Shown piece by piece: positions 36,199-43,547 of a DNA stretch of 43,547 bases. Every line of letters begins with the position of its first letter. Position 1 is the stretch's first letter. Location: assembly GCA_012514975.1 (NCBI GenBank), contig JAAYZF010000196.1:1-43547 (forward strand), given 5' to 3'. The DNA is from a bacterium (GTDB lineage: Bacteria; Auribacterota; UBA3054; JAAYZF01). The translations under genes and the position numbers were made by a program. The notes under the pieces were generated by a model that made no database searches, was not told the DNA's origin, and saw nothing but the letters and a program-made list of their open reading frames with translations.

Positions 36199-38286
36199 AT
36201 GCCCAGTCACTTCATGACCATACGCACGAAACGTGGTGTTCTTGCCGCCGTTGCCGCGCTCTCCGCCGCCGCGTGTTTCGCGTTGCCTGTCGCCACGAGT
36301 CTCAGCGCCAAGAACGTCGCACGGCACGATGTGCTTGAGATCACGTTCGTCCACTCGAACGAGTATGAGAATCCGTTCATGGATGCGGCTGTCGATGTTG
36401 TCTTCACCTCTGCCGGCGGCAGGGAGATGCGGGTGGGAGGATTCTACCACGGCTCGGATGAAGCCCCGGTGGTCATGGCCGTCACCCAGGCGAACGGGCG
36501 GGCGGAGCTTGGCTATGCATACCGGCGGCATGACCTGTGGAAAGCCAGGCTGGCCGTGCCGGAGACGGGCGAGTGGTCGTATGTGTTCACATTCACGAAC
36601 ATGGCCGGGGGCCGCGCGACTGGCAGCGGCAGATTCGCCTGCACGGCCGGCGGCGCGGCGTGCCATGGCTTCCTGCGCATCAATCCATCGAACGCGTTCC
36701 GCTGGGTGCATGACGACGGCACGCCGTTCTACGGCGTCGGCCTGCAGGAATGCCTTGGGGACAACGGGCGCAGCGGCTCATTGCTCGCCGGCATGAACCT
36801 TGAAGGGCCATTCCGCGAGAACCGGCCGGCCTCATGGCCGCCACTGCCGGAAGGCCCGCTTTTCCTACAGGGCCCCGGCGGCGGGCTGGTGAACGGAGAC
36901 ATTTATTTCCGCCGCTACACGCAGTGCGGGTTCAACCTGTTCCGCTACTCACAGAACAACTGCTCGCCGAAGCTGTTCAACGAATACGACCGTTATCTCC
37001 CGCATGAATGCCGCATGGTTGACGAACTGCTTCAGCGTGTCCGCGCATACGGCTTGCGCGTGATGTACGGCCTGTTTGGCTACCAGAACGTGCATCAGGA
37101 CGCGCCTGAGGATGAACGGAAGATGGCCGGGGTAAAGCGGTTCGTCAAATACAGCGTCGACCGCTGGGGCGCCTATGCCGACATCTGGCAGTTGCTCAAC
37201 GAGCAGGTCGCCACGAGCGCCTGGTATGCCGTCATCGTGCCGTATCTGCGCAGCATAGACCCCTATCGTCATCCTGTCACCACGAGCTGGGAACGGCCCG
37301 AGCTCGACGGCATCGACGTCAACGCGCCTCATGCATACCAGACCGAGCATCCGCTCATCTCGGACAGCATGACCGCGCGCAACGCGGCGCGATGGAAGGC
37401 GTTCGGCAAACCCGTCATCGTCGGCGAGGAAGGCAATCGCGTCGTCATGACCAATGCCCCGCCCGGCTCCGGCGGCGTATGGGACCCGGCGTCCGCGCAG
37501 CGCATGCGCGTGCGCCTCTGGGCGGCCCTGTTCAACGAGATGTCGTTCATATTCTGGAACACGAGCTATGCCAAGGACGGCCACTACATGAACATCTGGC
37601 TCGGGCCGTACGAGCGCCAGCATGTTTCGGCGCTTCAGGCCTTCTCCCGCCGCCTTGATGCCGCGGTGAAGATGGCCACGCCCGTGCTCTCGGACACGAA
37701 CACCGCGCGCGCCTATGGCCTCGCGTCGGCGGAATGCGCGGCAGCCTATCTCTTCCATTCGTCCACGCACACCGCGCCGCTCGCCAATCTGGCGGTCACG
37801 ATCGACGTTCCGCGTGACGGCGCGGCGTACTGGTACAATCCCGCCGATGGCGCGATCGTCACTGCCATGACCGCCGCGGCGGGCATTCAGACGTTCACCG
37901 CGCCGTCCTTCGTGGTTGACCTTGCGCTTCTTGTCACCGCCGCGGGCGCGCCGGACAACGACAATGACGGCGCGGGCAACGATGTCGATCAGGATGATGA
38001 CAACGACGGCGTGCCTGACACTTTCGACGTCTTCCCCCTCGAACCCTCCGAGTCCAAAGACACCGATGGCGACATGATCGGCGACGCCACCGATGCCGAT
38101 GACGACGGCGATGGCATCCCTGACGACGCCAATGCCAACGGGATTCCTGATTTCAAGGAGATGGACATGGATGGCGACGGCGTCCCCAGGGCACACGCAC
38201 TCCCGTGGGACGCCTTCCCGGACGACCCCAACGAATGGCGCGATGCGGATGCCAACGGCATCGGCGACAACGCACAATGCCCCTGA
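36199..38286 (+). CDS. Secreted glycoside hydrolase: DUF5060-like N-domain, TIM barrel, thrombospondin type 3 repeats
   Basis: The 695-residue protein starts with a signal peptide that ends near residue 30. A DUF5060-like beta domain follows (about 32-155, with FTFTNMAGGRATGSGRFAC). Then comes a TIM-barrel hydrolase with FRWVHDDGTPFYGVG, QLLNEQVATSAWY (E335, probable acid/base) and VIVGEEGNR (E410 or E411, probable nucleophile). A calcium-binding tail of thrombospondin type 3 repeats (about 590-660) has DNDNDGAGNDVDQDDDNDGV and similar Asp-rich motifs. It has no PEP-CTERM. The tail may link it to other envelope parts. Its catalytic domain differs from those of the two neighbours, so the cluster probably attacks one complex polysaccharide in several places. 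Start codons at 36199 and 36214 are both possible. Confidence 0.83.
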   Translation: MPSHFMTIRTKRGVLAAVAALSAAACFALPVATSLSAKNVARHDVLEITFVHSNEYENPFMDAAVDVVFTSAGGREMRVGGFYHGSDEAPVVMAVTQANGRAELGYAYRRHDLWKARLAVPETGEWSYVFTFTNMAGGRATGSGRFACTAGGAACHGFLRINPSNAFRWVHDDGTPFYGVGLQECLGDNGRSGSLLAGMNLEGPFRENRPASWPPLPEGPLFLQGPGGGLVNGDIYFRRYTQCGFNLFRYSQNNCSPKLFNEYDRYLPHECRMVDELLQRVRAYGLRVMYGLFGYQNVHQDAPEDERKMAGVKRFVKYSVDRWGAYADIWQLLNEQVATSAWYAVIVPYLRSIDPYRHPVTTSWERPELDGIDVNAPHAYQTEHPLISDSMTARNAARWKAFGKPVIVGEEGNRVVMTNAPPGSGGVWDPASAQRMRVRLWAALFNEMSFIFWNTSYAKDGHYMNIWLGPYERQHVSALQAFSRRLDAAVKMATPVLSDTNTARAYGLASAECAAAYLFHSSTHTAPLANLAVTIDVPRDGAAYWYNPADGAIVTAMTAAAGIQTFTAPSFVVDLALLVTAAGAPDNDNDGAGNDVDQDDDNDGVPDTFDVFPLEPSESKDTDGDMIGDATDADDDGDGIPDDANANGIPDFKEMDMDGDGVPRAHALPWDAFPDDPNEWRDADANGIGDNAQCP

Positions 38287-38505
38287 CAGTCAGGCACGGT
38301 GGCTGACCCAGTTCCGGCGGCAGAACTGGACGCGCCGCATAGGCACAGGGCGCGGAAGGGATTCGCGATGCTTGACGGCCGTCGATCCCGCTGGACTGCG
38401 CGGAATCACCGTCTACATTGGCGTGCGGCGGTTGTGCGTGGAAGATCCCGGCGTTGCGCGCACGAAACGCGCAGGCGGTTCAACACCCGCGCACCCGGCA
38501 ATCAT

Positions 38506-38539
38506 GAATCCGTTGCGCCGCCGTGTGCGCAACGGATTC
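38506..38539. repeat. Perfect 13-bp hairpin downstream of panD and of the hydrolases
   Basis: GAATCCGTTGCGC (38506-38518), an 8-nt loop and GCGCAACGGATTC (38527-38539). It lies between convergent genes, so it may serve as a two-way terminator, although the T-rich sequence after it is poor on both strands. The other 200 bp of this gap (38287-38505) show no gene. Confidence 0.65.
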
Positions 38540-38541
38540 AG

Positions 38542-38570
38542 TTTACACCGCGGCCGCAATACGCTATAAT
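38542..38570 (+). promoter_or_regulatory. Plus-strand promoter reading antisense through panD
   Basis: TTTACA and a perfect TATAAT, 17 bp apart, the same form as the uvrA and ABC-exporter promoters. It lies 3 bp before the panD stop and faces into panD from its 3' end. The next gene on its own strand is the LolC/E-type permease at 38970, so it would make an antisense RNA to panD, a 5' leader of about 390 nt for the permease, or both. Confidence 0.7.
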
Positions 38571-38572
38571 CT

Positions 38573-38926
38573 TCAGGCAGGCCGCGGCTGGTTGCGGTCG
38601 TCGACAAAGACGATGCGCGGGGTGTGCGTGGCGATCTCGTGCTCGGCGAGGGATGCGAAGGCGATGATGATGACCATATCGCCCACTTCGGCGAGATGGG
38701 CTGCGGCGCCGAGGATGTTGACATTGCCGCTGCCACGCGGCTCGGGCACGACGTACGTTTCGAACCGTTCGCCGTTCGCGATATTGGCGACAAGCACTTT
38801 CTCGTACGTCACAATGCCCGCGGCATCCATCAGGTTCTCGTCAATGCCGATGGACCCGACGTAATCTACGGAACACGCGGTGACGCGCACGCGGTGGAGT
38901 TTGGACTTCAGCAGTGTTCTGTTCAT
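38573..38926 (-). CDS. panD: Aspartate 1-decarboxylase
   Basis: It makes beta-alanine from aspartate for pantothenate and coenzyme A. The 117-residue proenzyme has the self-cleavage pair G24-S25 in YVGSIGID, where the serine becomes the pyruvoyl cofactor. LLKSKLHRVRVT, DAAGIVTYEKV and LGAAAHLAEVGDMVIII are also typical. Its promoter lies only a few bases before the ATG, giving a leader of about 5 nt. No other pantothenate gene is nearby. Confidence 0.94.
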   Translation of the reverse strand: MNRTLLKSKLHRVRVTACSVDYVGSIGIDENLMDAAGIVTYEKVLVANIANGERFETYVVPEPRGSGNVNILGAAAHLAEVGDMVIIIAFASLAEHEIATHTPRIVFVDDRNQPRPA

Positions 38927-38937
38927 ACAGCGTTAGC

Positions 38938-38966
38938 ATTGTACCTAATCCGCACGGGAATTGCAA
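38938..38966 (-). promoter_or_regulatory. Promoter of panD
   Basis: On the minus strand TTGCAA (38961-38966) and TACAAT (38938-38943) are separated by 17 bp. The -10 ends 12 nt before the ATG. The -35 lies immediately in front of the divergent permease start codon at 38970. Confidence 0.72.
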
Positions 38967-38969
38967 CCC

Positions 38970-40205
38970 ATGTACGAAGTGATGTTCGGCTTGCGCTACC
39001 TGCTCCGCTCGAAGAGCCATCGCGGGTTCATCTCGTTCTTCACATTCATCTCGGTCATCTGCGTGTTCATCGGCGTCGCGGCGCTGATCGTCGTGCTGTC
39101 CGTCATGACCGGCTTCGAGATCGAGCTGAAGAAGAAGCTCCTCGGCATGTACTCTGACCTGACCGTGTGGACGGCCGGGAAGAATGTACTCGGCGACTGG
39201 GAGCGCGTGGTCGACGAGCTGACGAACACGCCGCATGTGGTTGGCGCCTCGCCCTACGTCACCGGGCCGCTCGTCGTCGGCTCGATGCGGCGCGCGAGCC
39301 CCCTGGTCATCCTTGCCGCCGACACGCCGCTCGAACGCCGGGTGTCGCGCATCGAGTCGTATCTCAAGGCCGGAACACTCGATATCACCGACAGCCAGAT
39401 CGTGATCGGCGACCAGATGGCCCGGCAGCGCGGCCTGCGCATCGGCGACAAAGTGAGCGTCGTTTCGCTGGCCACCGTGCAGACGCCCGAGGGGCCCATG
39501 CCCATCCGCCTCACGCTCGATGTCGCCGGCATATTCCACACGGGCAACTACGACTACGACTCGAACCTCGGGTACGTCACCCTGGCGACGGGGCAGCACT
39601 TCTTCCGGCTCGGCTCCGGCGTCCACGCGATCAAGGTGAAGCTCGACGACGTCAACAAGGTCGAGGAGATGCACGCGGCGCTCCAGGAGAAGCTCGGGTA
39701 CGAGTACACCGTGCAGACGTGGATGGACCAGAACCCGTCGCTGCTCCGCGCCGTGCACATGGAGAAGCGTGTCATGTTCATCATCCTGATGCTGATAAGC
39801 CTGGTCGCGGCGCTGAACATTGTGAGCACGCTGGTGATGGTGGTGATGCAGAAGACCAAGGACATCGGCATCCTTCGCGCGCTGGGCGCGACGTCGCTGT
39901 CGGTCCGCGCCATCTTCACGCTCCAGGGCTTGTTCATCGCGCTGATCGGCGCCGTGCTCGGCGTGGCGGGCGGCGTGGTCGTGGCAATGAATGTCGACCG
40001 GCTGTCCAAGTTCGTCGAGAAGCAGACCGGGTTCTCCTTCTTCCCGTCGGATGTCTACTACTTTGACGCCATCCCCTCGCAGGTCGTGCCAGGCGATGTT
40101 GCCATTGTCGCCGCATGCGCGATCGGCCTGTGCCTTCTTGCCTCGTTGTTCCCGGCTGCGCTGGCTGCGCGGCTCGACCCGGTCGACGCGCTGCGGTACG
40201 AATGA
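38970..40205 (+). CDS. Lipoprotein-releasing system permease, LolC/LolE family
   Basis: The 411-residue protein has four membrane helices in the LolC/E order, one near the N-terminus (about 20-48) and three near the C-terminus. FISVICVFIGVAALIVVLSVMTGFE, MYSDLTVW, IVIGDQMARQRGLRIGDKV and DIGILRALGATSLSVRAIF are family motifs. With a LolD ATPase it moves lipoproteins from the inner membrane to the carrier LolA. LolD is not in this window. The ATG at 38970 has no Shine-Dalgarno. A TTG at 38961 is a weak alternative. The nearest plus-strand promoter found is that at 38542-38570. LolC and LolE cannot be told apart here. Confidence 0.9.
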   Translation: MYEVMFGLRYLLRSKSHRGFISFFTFISVICVFIGVAALIVVLSVMTGFEIELKKKLLGMYSDLTVWTAGKNVLGDWERVVDELTNTPHVVGASPYVTGPLVVGSMRRASPLVILAADTPLERRVSRIESYLKAGTLDITDSQIVIGDQMARQRGLRIGDKVSVVSLATVQTPEGPMPIRLTLDVAGIFHTGNYDYDSNLGYVTLATGQHFFRLGSGVHAIKVKLDDVNKVEEMHAALQEKLGYEYTVQTWMDQNPSLLRAVHMEKRVMFIILMLISLVAALNIVSTLVMVVMQKTKDIGILRALGATSLSVRAIFTLQGLFIALIGAVLGVAGGVVVAMNVDRLSKFVEKQTGFSFFPSDVYYFDAIPSQVVPGDVAIVAACAIGLCLLASLFPAALAARLDPVDALRYE

Positions 40206-40224
40206 CGCCGGGAGCAACGTAGGA

Positions 40225-40366
40225 GGGACATCCTTGTCCCGACCAAATCTGTTGCTGCAAGACGCAACAGATTTGTGATACCGCACATCAACTGATCGGC
40301 GCACGGATGCGCCTCCTATCCGTGCGAACGCCGCGTTGCGGGCGCCCTCCAGTGCCCGCAACGCGG
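40225..40366. repeat. Array of four perfect hairpins (BIME-like)
   Basis: Four perfect inverted repeats follow one another: GGGACA/TGTCCC (40225-40240, 4-nt loop), CAAATCTGTTGC/GCAACAGATTTG (40244-40275, 8-nt loop), CGCACGGAT/ATCCGTGCG (40300-40326, 9-nt loop) and CCGCGTTGCGGGC/GCCCGCAACGCGG (40331-40366, 10-nt loop). They fill most of the gap between the permease and the MOSC gene. Such arrays fit extragenic palindromes of the kind moved by RAYT enzymes, but they do not match the ends of the RAYT element here. Confidence 0.7.
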
Positions 40367-40430
40367 TGAGGCGGTGGTGAACGCGTGCCCGACACGTATA
40401 CGCGATTCCGCCTCATTTCTTGCAGTCGCA

Positions 40431-40459
40431 TTGCATTTTCCCGCCGTTTGTGCCACAAT
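40431..40459 (+). promoter_or_regulatory. Leaderless promoter of the MOSC gene
   Basis: TTGCAT, a 17-bp spacer and CACAAT. The -10 ends 7 nt before a GTG at 40466, so the transcript should start on the first base of that codon. Confidence 0.62.
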
Positions 40460-40465
40460 CTTTCC

Positions 40466-40948
40466 GTGCGGAACCACACAACGTCATCAACAGGTATCGT
40501 CCTCGCCGTCTGTATCAGCGGGCGGAAAGGCATGCGAAAGCACAGTGTTGCCGAGGCAGCCTGCCTTGCGGGCCATGGCATTGAAGGCGATGCGCATGCG
40601 GGCGACCCAGTGCGCCAGGTGTCATTTCTTGCGGCACGGGACATCGCCGATATGGAGCGTCGTGGCGTGACGGTAACGCCGGGCGCCTTCGCCGAGAATG
40701 TGGTTCTGGACGGCGATCTGTTCGAACGCGTTGAAGTGGGCGACACGCTGGACATCACGGACGGCCCTGCGTTTGTCGTCACGCAGATCGGGAAAGACTG
40801 TCATAATGACGGATGCGCGATCAAGCGCCAGACGGGCACGTGCGTCATGCCGACGCGCGGCGTGTTTGCCCGCGTGACGCGCGGCGGCATGCTCCGCCCC
40901 GGCCAGCAGATCGTGGCGATGAAGGCGGGCACCGCGGCTGCTCAGTGA
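40466..40948 (+). CDS. MOSC-domain protein
   Basis: The 160-residue protein has a MOSC beta-barrel: GIVLAVCISGRKGMRKHSV, HGIEGDAHAG followed by RQVSFLA, and GAFAENVVLDG. The Cys-rich end is GKDCHNDGCAIKRQTGTCVM, as in molybdenum-cofactor-linked MOSC proteins that handle sulfur or the cofactor. The start is taken as GTG at 40466 because family members begin about ten residues before the GIVLAV strand and the promoter places +1 there. Longer in-frame starts at 40385 would lie upstream of the promoter. Its 3' end overlaps the convergent murJ by 7 bp. The exact reaction is unknown. Confidence 0.84.
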   Translation: MRNHTTSSTGIVLAVCISGRKGMRKHSVAEAACLAGHGIEGDAHAGDPVRQVSFLAARDIADMERRGVTVTPGAFAENVVLDGDLFERVEVGDTLDITDGPAFVVTQIGKDCHNDGCAIKRQTGTCVMPTRGVFARVTRGGMLRPGQQIVAMKAGTAAAQ

Positions 40949-42525
40949 CGCCGGCGGACGAAGGCGGCGAGGAGGTCGTGCATCTCGCGCACGCCGGTCG
41001 CGTACGCGACGGTGAGGTAGACTGCCATGCCGCAGGTCAACGGCACGATCACGCGAACCATCCTGCCCATGAGTGTGTCCGCGGCAGTCACTTGGGACAT
41101 CCAGGTGCCTGCCACCCATACCGTCACGCCCATGAGCACGGTAAGCAGCGCGATGCGGACGCATGAGGCGAACACCTCGCGCAGGCCCAGTGGCCCGCAT
41201 TGTCTGCGCAGGATGACCATCAGCACGATCACGTTGACGTACGCGCAGATGCTGCTCGAGAGCGCGAGCCCGCGTTCCTCCATGAACTGCATGAGCGTGT
41301 AGTTCAGGATCACGTTGAGCGCAAGCACGCAGATGCCGACGCGGACGGGCGTCTTCGTATCCTTGCGCGCATAGAAGGTGGGCACGATGATCTTGGCGAG
41401 CGAGAAGCCGATCAGTCCGGGGGCATACATGTACAGCGCACGCGACGTGTAATACGTGCTTGCGGCATCAAACCTGCCCCGCTCGAAGAGCAGGCGCACC
41501 AGCGGCTCGCCGATGAGAATGAGGCCGAGCGCGGCGGGCGCCATGATGAACATGATGTGCCTGAGCGCGAAGCCGAGTGCGACGACGATGCCCTTGTGGT
41601 CGTTCTTTGCCGCGAAGAAGCTCATCGTGGGCAGCACGGCGGTGGCGAGCGCGATGCCGAACATGCCGAGCGGGAGCTCGACGAGCCGGTCGGCGTTGGT
41701 CAGCACCGCCGCGCCACGGTCGTTGAGGCCCATGGCCATGAAGCGGTCGATCAGGATGTTGATCTGCGAGGCGCCCGCGCCGATGAGCGCCGGGCCCATC
41801 AGCGTCAACACACGGCGCACGAAGGGATGCCGCCAGTCGAACCGGGGGGTGAAGCGGAATCCGCGGCGTCGCAGCTCGGGAACCTGGAGATAGAGCTGCA
41901 GCGCCCCGCCCACAATCACGGCGATGGCCAGCGCATATATCTGGCGCTCCATCGGCGGCGCGATGAATCTCACGCCAACGAGCGCGCCTGCAATCATGCT
42001 CAGATTCAGGTACACCGGCGCGAGAGCGGGCCGGGTGAAATGCCCGAGCGTGTTGAGCATTGCGCTCAACAGCGCCGTGACGCAGATCAGCACCACATAG
42101 GGGATCGTGACGCAGGTGAGCAGGAATGTCAGATGAACCCGCGCAGGCACTGGCAGCACCCATGCGAGCACCAGGCATGCCGCCGCGACCGCCACGGAAA
42201 GCGCGGTGAGGAACGACGCCAGCAGCGTCAGCACGACGTTGGCGAGCGCAAACGCCTGCTCCCTGCCGTTGTGATGAAGCTCCTCTGCGAACAGCGGCAC
42301 GAACGAGCTCGCCATCGCCCCTTCGCCGAACAGGCGGCGGAACGTGTTGGGGATCGCATAGGCGACGGTGAACGCCGAGCTCACCCACGTGGTGCCGAAC
42401 GCGTAGGCAACCACGGCGTCGCGTACATAGCCCAGCACGCGGCAGACGCCTGTGGCGGCGCTATTGATGCCCGCGGCGCGGGTGACTTTGTGATGGGTCT
42501 CAGGCATTGGCACACAAGGGGGCAT
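40942..42525 (-). CDS. murJ: Lipid II flippase MurJ
   Basis: MurJ flips lipid-linked peptidoglycan precursors across the inner membrane. The 527-residue protein is hydrophobic throughout, with about 14 helices. It shows the family opening TGVCRVLGYVRDAVVAYAFG, the RLFGEGAMASSFVPLFAEE motif, GASQINILIDRFMA and PLGMFGIALATAVLPTMS. ATG codons at 42525 and 42507 are both possible, and neither has a good Shine-Dalgarno. It lies 33 bp downstream of the methyltransferase gene on the same strand, so they are probably co-transcribed. Presence of murJ shows that the host makes lipid II. Confidence 0.93.
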   Translation of the reverse strand: MPPCVPMPETHHKVTRAAGINSAATGVCRVLGYVRDAVVAYAFGTTWVSSAFTVAYAIPNTFRRLFGEGAMASSFVPLFAEELHHNGREQAFALANVVLTLLASFLTALSVAVAAACLVLAWVLPVPARVHLTFLLTCVTIPYVVLICVTALLSAMLNTLGHFTRPALAPVYLNLSMIAGALVGVRFIAPPMERQIYALAIAVIVGGALQLYLQVPELRRRGFRFTPRFDWRHPFVRRVLTLMGPALIGAGASQINILIDRFMAMGLNDRGAAVLTNADRLVELPLGMFGIALATAVLPTMSFFAAKNDHKGIVVALGFALRHIMFIMAPAALGLILIGEPLVRLLFERGRFDAASTYYTSRALYMYAPGLIGFSLAKIIVPTFYARKDTKTPVRVGICVLALNVILNYTLMQFMEERGLALSSSICAYVNVIVLMVILRRQCGPLGLREVFASCVRIALLTVLMGVTVWVAGTWMSQVTAADTLMGRMVRVIVPLTCGMAVYLTVAYATGVREMHDLLAAFVRRRH

Positions 42526-42558
42526 GCCGCGGCCCGGCGTGCGCGGCGCAGGCGGCGG

Positions 42559-43314
42559 TCATTTCTCAAACCAGTTCAGCTCGTCCCGCAGGCCGACCAC
42601 GTCGCCGATGATGATGATGGCGGGCACCTTGACGTGGAGCGCGTCCTTTTTGGCGAGCTCGGCGAGTTCGGCGAGTGTGCCGCACAACGTCTCCTGCTCG
42701 GCCGACGTGCCGCAACTGACGACCGCGGCGGGCGTGCGCGGATCGCGGCCGTGCGCGATCATGTTCTCGACGATCATGGGCAGATTCGTCAGCCCCATGA
42801 AGAACACCAGGGTCGAAACGCCGGTCGCCACCCTGGCCCAGTCGATGTCCGTGTACTTCTTGTTCAGGTCCGTATGGCCCGTGGCGAAGCCAAGCGTCGA
42901 CGAGTAGCCGCGATAGGTGAGGGGAATGCCCGCGTAGGCCGCGGCGGCGATGGCGGACGTGATGCCGGGCACGATGTCGAACGGAATCCCTGCGCGCCGG
43001 ACGGCGCGGGCGATCTCGCCGCCAAGGCCGAAGATGAACGGGTCGCCCTCCTGCACGACGGCGACCGTCCTGCCCGCGCGTGCGCGCGCGACGATCTCCT
43101 TGTTCAGCGAATCGAGCAGCGAGGGGTTCTCGGTGATCGTCTCCTCGATGCGCACGATCTCCGCGCCGGGCCTGGCGTGCGCGAGCACGTCGGGATGGAC
43201 GGTTTCATCGTGGAAGACAACGTCGCTTTCGCGCAGCCGTGCGAGGCCCTTCAGCGTGATCAACTCCGGGTCGCCCGGGCCCGCGCCAATGATATGGACA
43301 AGACCGTTGGACAT
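42559..43314 (-). CDS. cobA: Uroporphyrinogen-III C-methyltransferase (SUMT)
   Basis: It converts uroporphyrinogen III to precorrin-2, the entry to sirohaem and cobalamin. The 251-residue protein has the opening HIIGAGPGDPELITLKGL, GDPFIFGLGGE, VPGITSAIAAAAYAGIPLTYRG and FFMGLTNLPMI, all typical of SAM-dependent tetrapyrrole methylases of the SUMT type. AGAGGTG before the ATG supports the start. It is not fused to uroporphyrinogen synthase or to a CysG-type dehydrogenase. Other tetrapyrrole genes are not visible here. Sirohaem for sulfite reduction would fit metY and cysK in the same window, but this link is speculative. Confidence 0.92.
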   Translation of the reverse strand: MSNGLVHIIGAGPGDPELITLKGLARLRESDVVFHDETVHPDVLAHARPGAEIVRIEETITENPSLLDSLNKEIVARARAGRTVAVVQEGDPFIFGLGGEIARAVRRAGIPFDIVPGITSAIAAAAYAGIPLTYRGYSSTLGFATGHTDLNKKYTDIDWARVATGVSTLVFFMGLTNLPMIVENMIAHGRDPRTPAAVVSCGTSAEQETLCGTLAELAELAKKDALHVKVPAIIIIGDVVGLRDELNWFEK

Positions 43315-43367
43315 GGCTCACCTCTCAATCCGGTTTCTCGATGCCGTCTCGTTGCCGGAACGGAGAG

Positions 43368-43397
43368 ATTATACCAAAAAGCCATGGATGCGGTCAC
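43368..43397 (-). promoter_or_regulatory. Promoter of the SUMT-murJ unit
   Basis: On the minus strand GTGACC (43392-43397) and a perfect TATAAT (43368-43373) are 18 bp apart. The -35 overlaps the stop codon of the upstream secretin gene. Confidence 0.55.
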
Positions 43398-43547
43398 TTC
43401 CTGTTCAGAATCACCCGGTCGACAAACGTGTCCGCGGCGCCCTGTGGCGGCTCGTTGACGGCTGCGGTGGTGGATTCGAGAATCTGCCGTTCCTTCTCCA
43501 TCACGCCTTGGCTCGGCGTCACCTTGCGCGGCGTGAGGAAGACGACG
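43394..43547 (-). CDS. 3' end of a secretin (GspD/PilQ-type) gene, cut by the window edge
   Basis: The last 51 codons read VVFLTPRKVTPSQGVMEKER and run to a TGA at 43396-43394. VVFLTPR is the signature end of the secretin pore domain in type II secretion and type IV pilus outer-membrane channels. A charged tail of about 45 residues follows. The rest of the gene lies beyond the right edge. The secretion type cannot be decided. Confidence 0.72.
   Translation of the reverse strand, partial: VVFLTPRKVTPSQGVMEKERQILESTTAAVNEPPQGAADTFVDRVILNRK

Noticed and set aside
41200-43458. Plus-strand open frame of about 750 codons over murJ and the SUMT gene
   Set aside because: It is a charged, repetitive shadow of two well-supported minus-strand genes, with no ribosome site or promoter.

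Overview
This is high-GC bacterial DNA. Several traits point to the Planctomycetota-Verrucomicrobiota-Chlamydiota (PVC) group or a close relative such as Kiritimatiellota or Lentisphaerota: a double-length UvrA of 1825 residues with four ATPase cassettes, as in chlamydiae; secreted glycoside hydrolases ending in PEP-CTERM-type sorting tails; and RAYT transposases with a DnaA-like C-terminal domain. The placement is an inference. No rRNA or tRNA gene was seen that could settle it.

Layout. 1-2.7 kb: the end of an efflux or secretion locus (membrane-fusion adaptor) and a secreted FGE-fold protein. 2.7-5.2 kb: sulfur amino acid synthesis (metY, cysK). 5.2-10.1 kb: a redox and stress block of rubredoxin, PTS enzyme I, thiol peroxidase Tpx, ferritin and glucose-6-phosphate dehydrogenase, whose zwf stop overlaps the start of a CHASE-PAS hybrid histidine kinase (10.1-13.1 kb). 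13.1-18.9 kb, minus strand: a tightly overlapping seven-gene glycosylation operon with a polyprenyl-phosphate sugar synthase (DPM1-like), DUF2304, GT2, an Alg14/Alg13-like split transferase, a methyltransferase and a TMTC-like GT-C enzyme carrying TPRs. Divergent from it at 19.0-21.7 kb are an ABC exporter with a zinc-ribbon N-terminus and a DUF1854 protein, then a VOC protein. 22.7-28.1 kb: doubled uvrA. 28.3 kb: rpiB.

28.8-31.2 kb is a scar-like accessory patch. It holds a dead RAYT 3' end, a lower-GC lipoprotein gene, an RHS fragment, and an intact RAYT element bounded by perfect 26-bp inverted repeats. 31.2-38.3 kb: three secreted glycoside hydrolases, two of them recent tandem paralogues. 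38.5-43.5 kb: panD, a LolC/E-type lipoprotein-release permease, a hairpin-rich spacer, a MOSC protein, murJ, a uroporphyrinogen-III methyltransferase gene, and the 3' end of a secretin gene cut by the window edge.

Promoters are unusually readable here. Sigma70-type sites with 17-18 bp spacers (TTGACA or TTTACA, and TATAAT or an extended TGGTATACT) precede most transcription units. At zwf, the RAYT transposase and the MOSC gene the -10 box ends exactly 7 nt before the start codon, which predicts leaderless mRNAs. panD and the ABC exporter would have leaders of only about 4-5 nt. The strongest candidate for an under-described system is the minus-strand operon, which places a DPM1-like sugar-phosphate synthase beside a TMTC-like transferase, the two parts expected of a protein O-glycosylation pathway.
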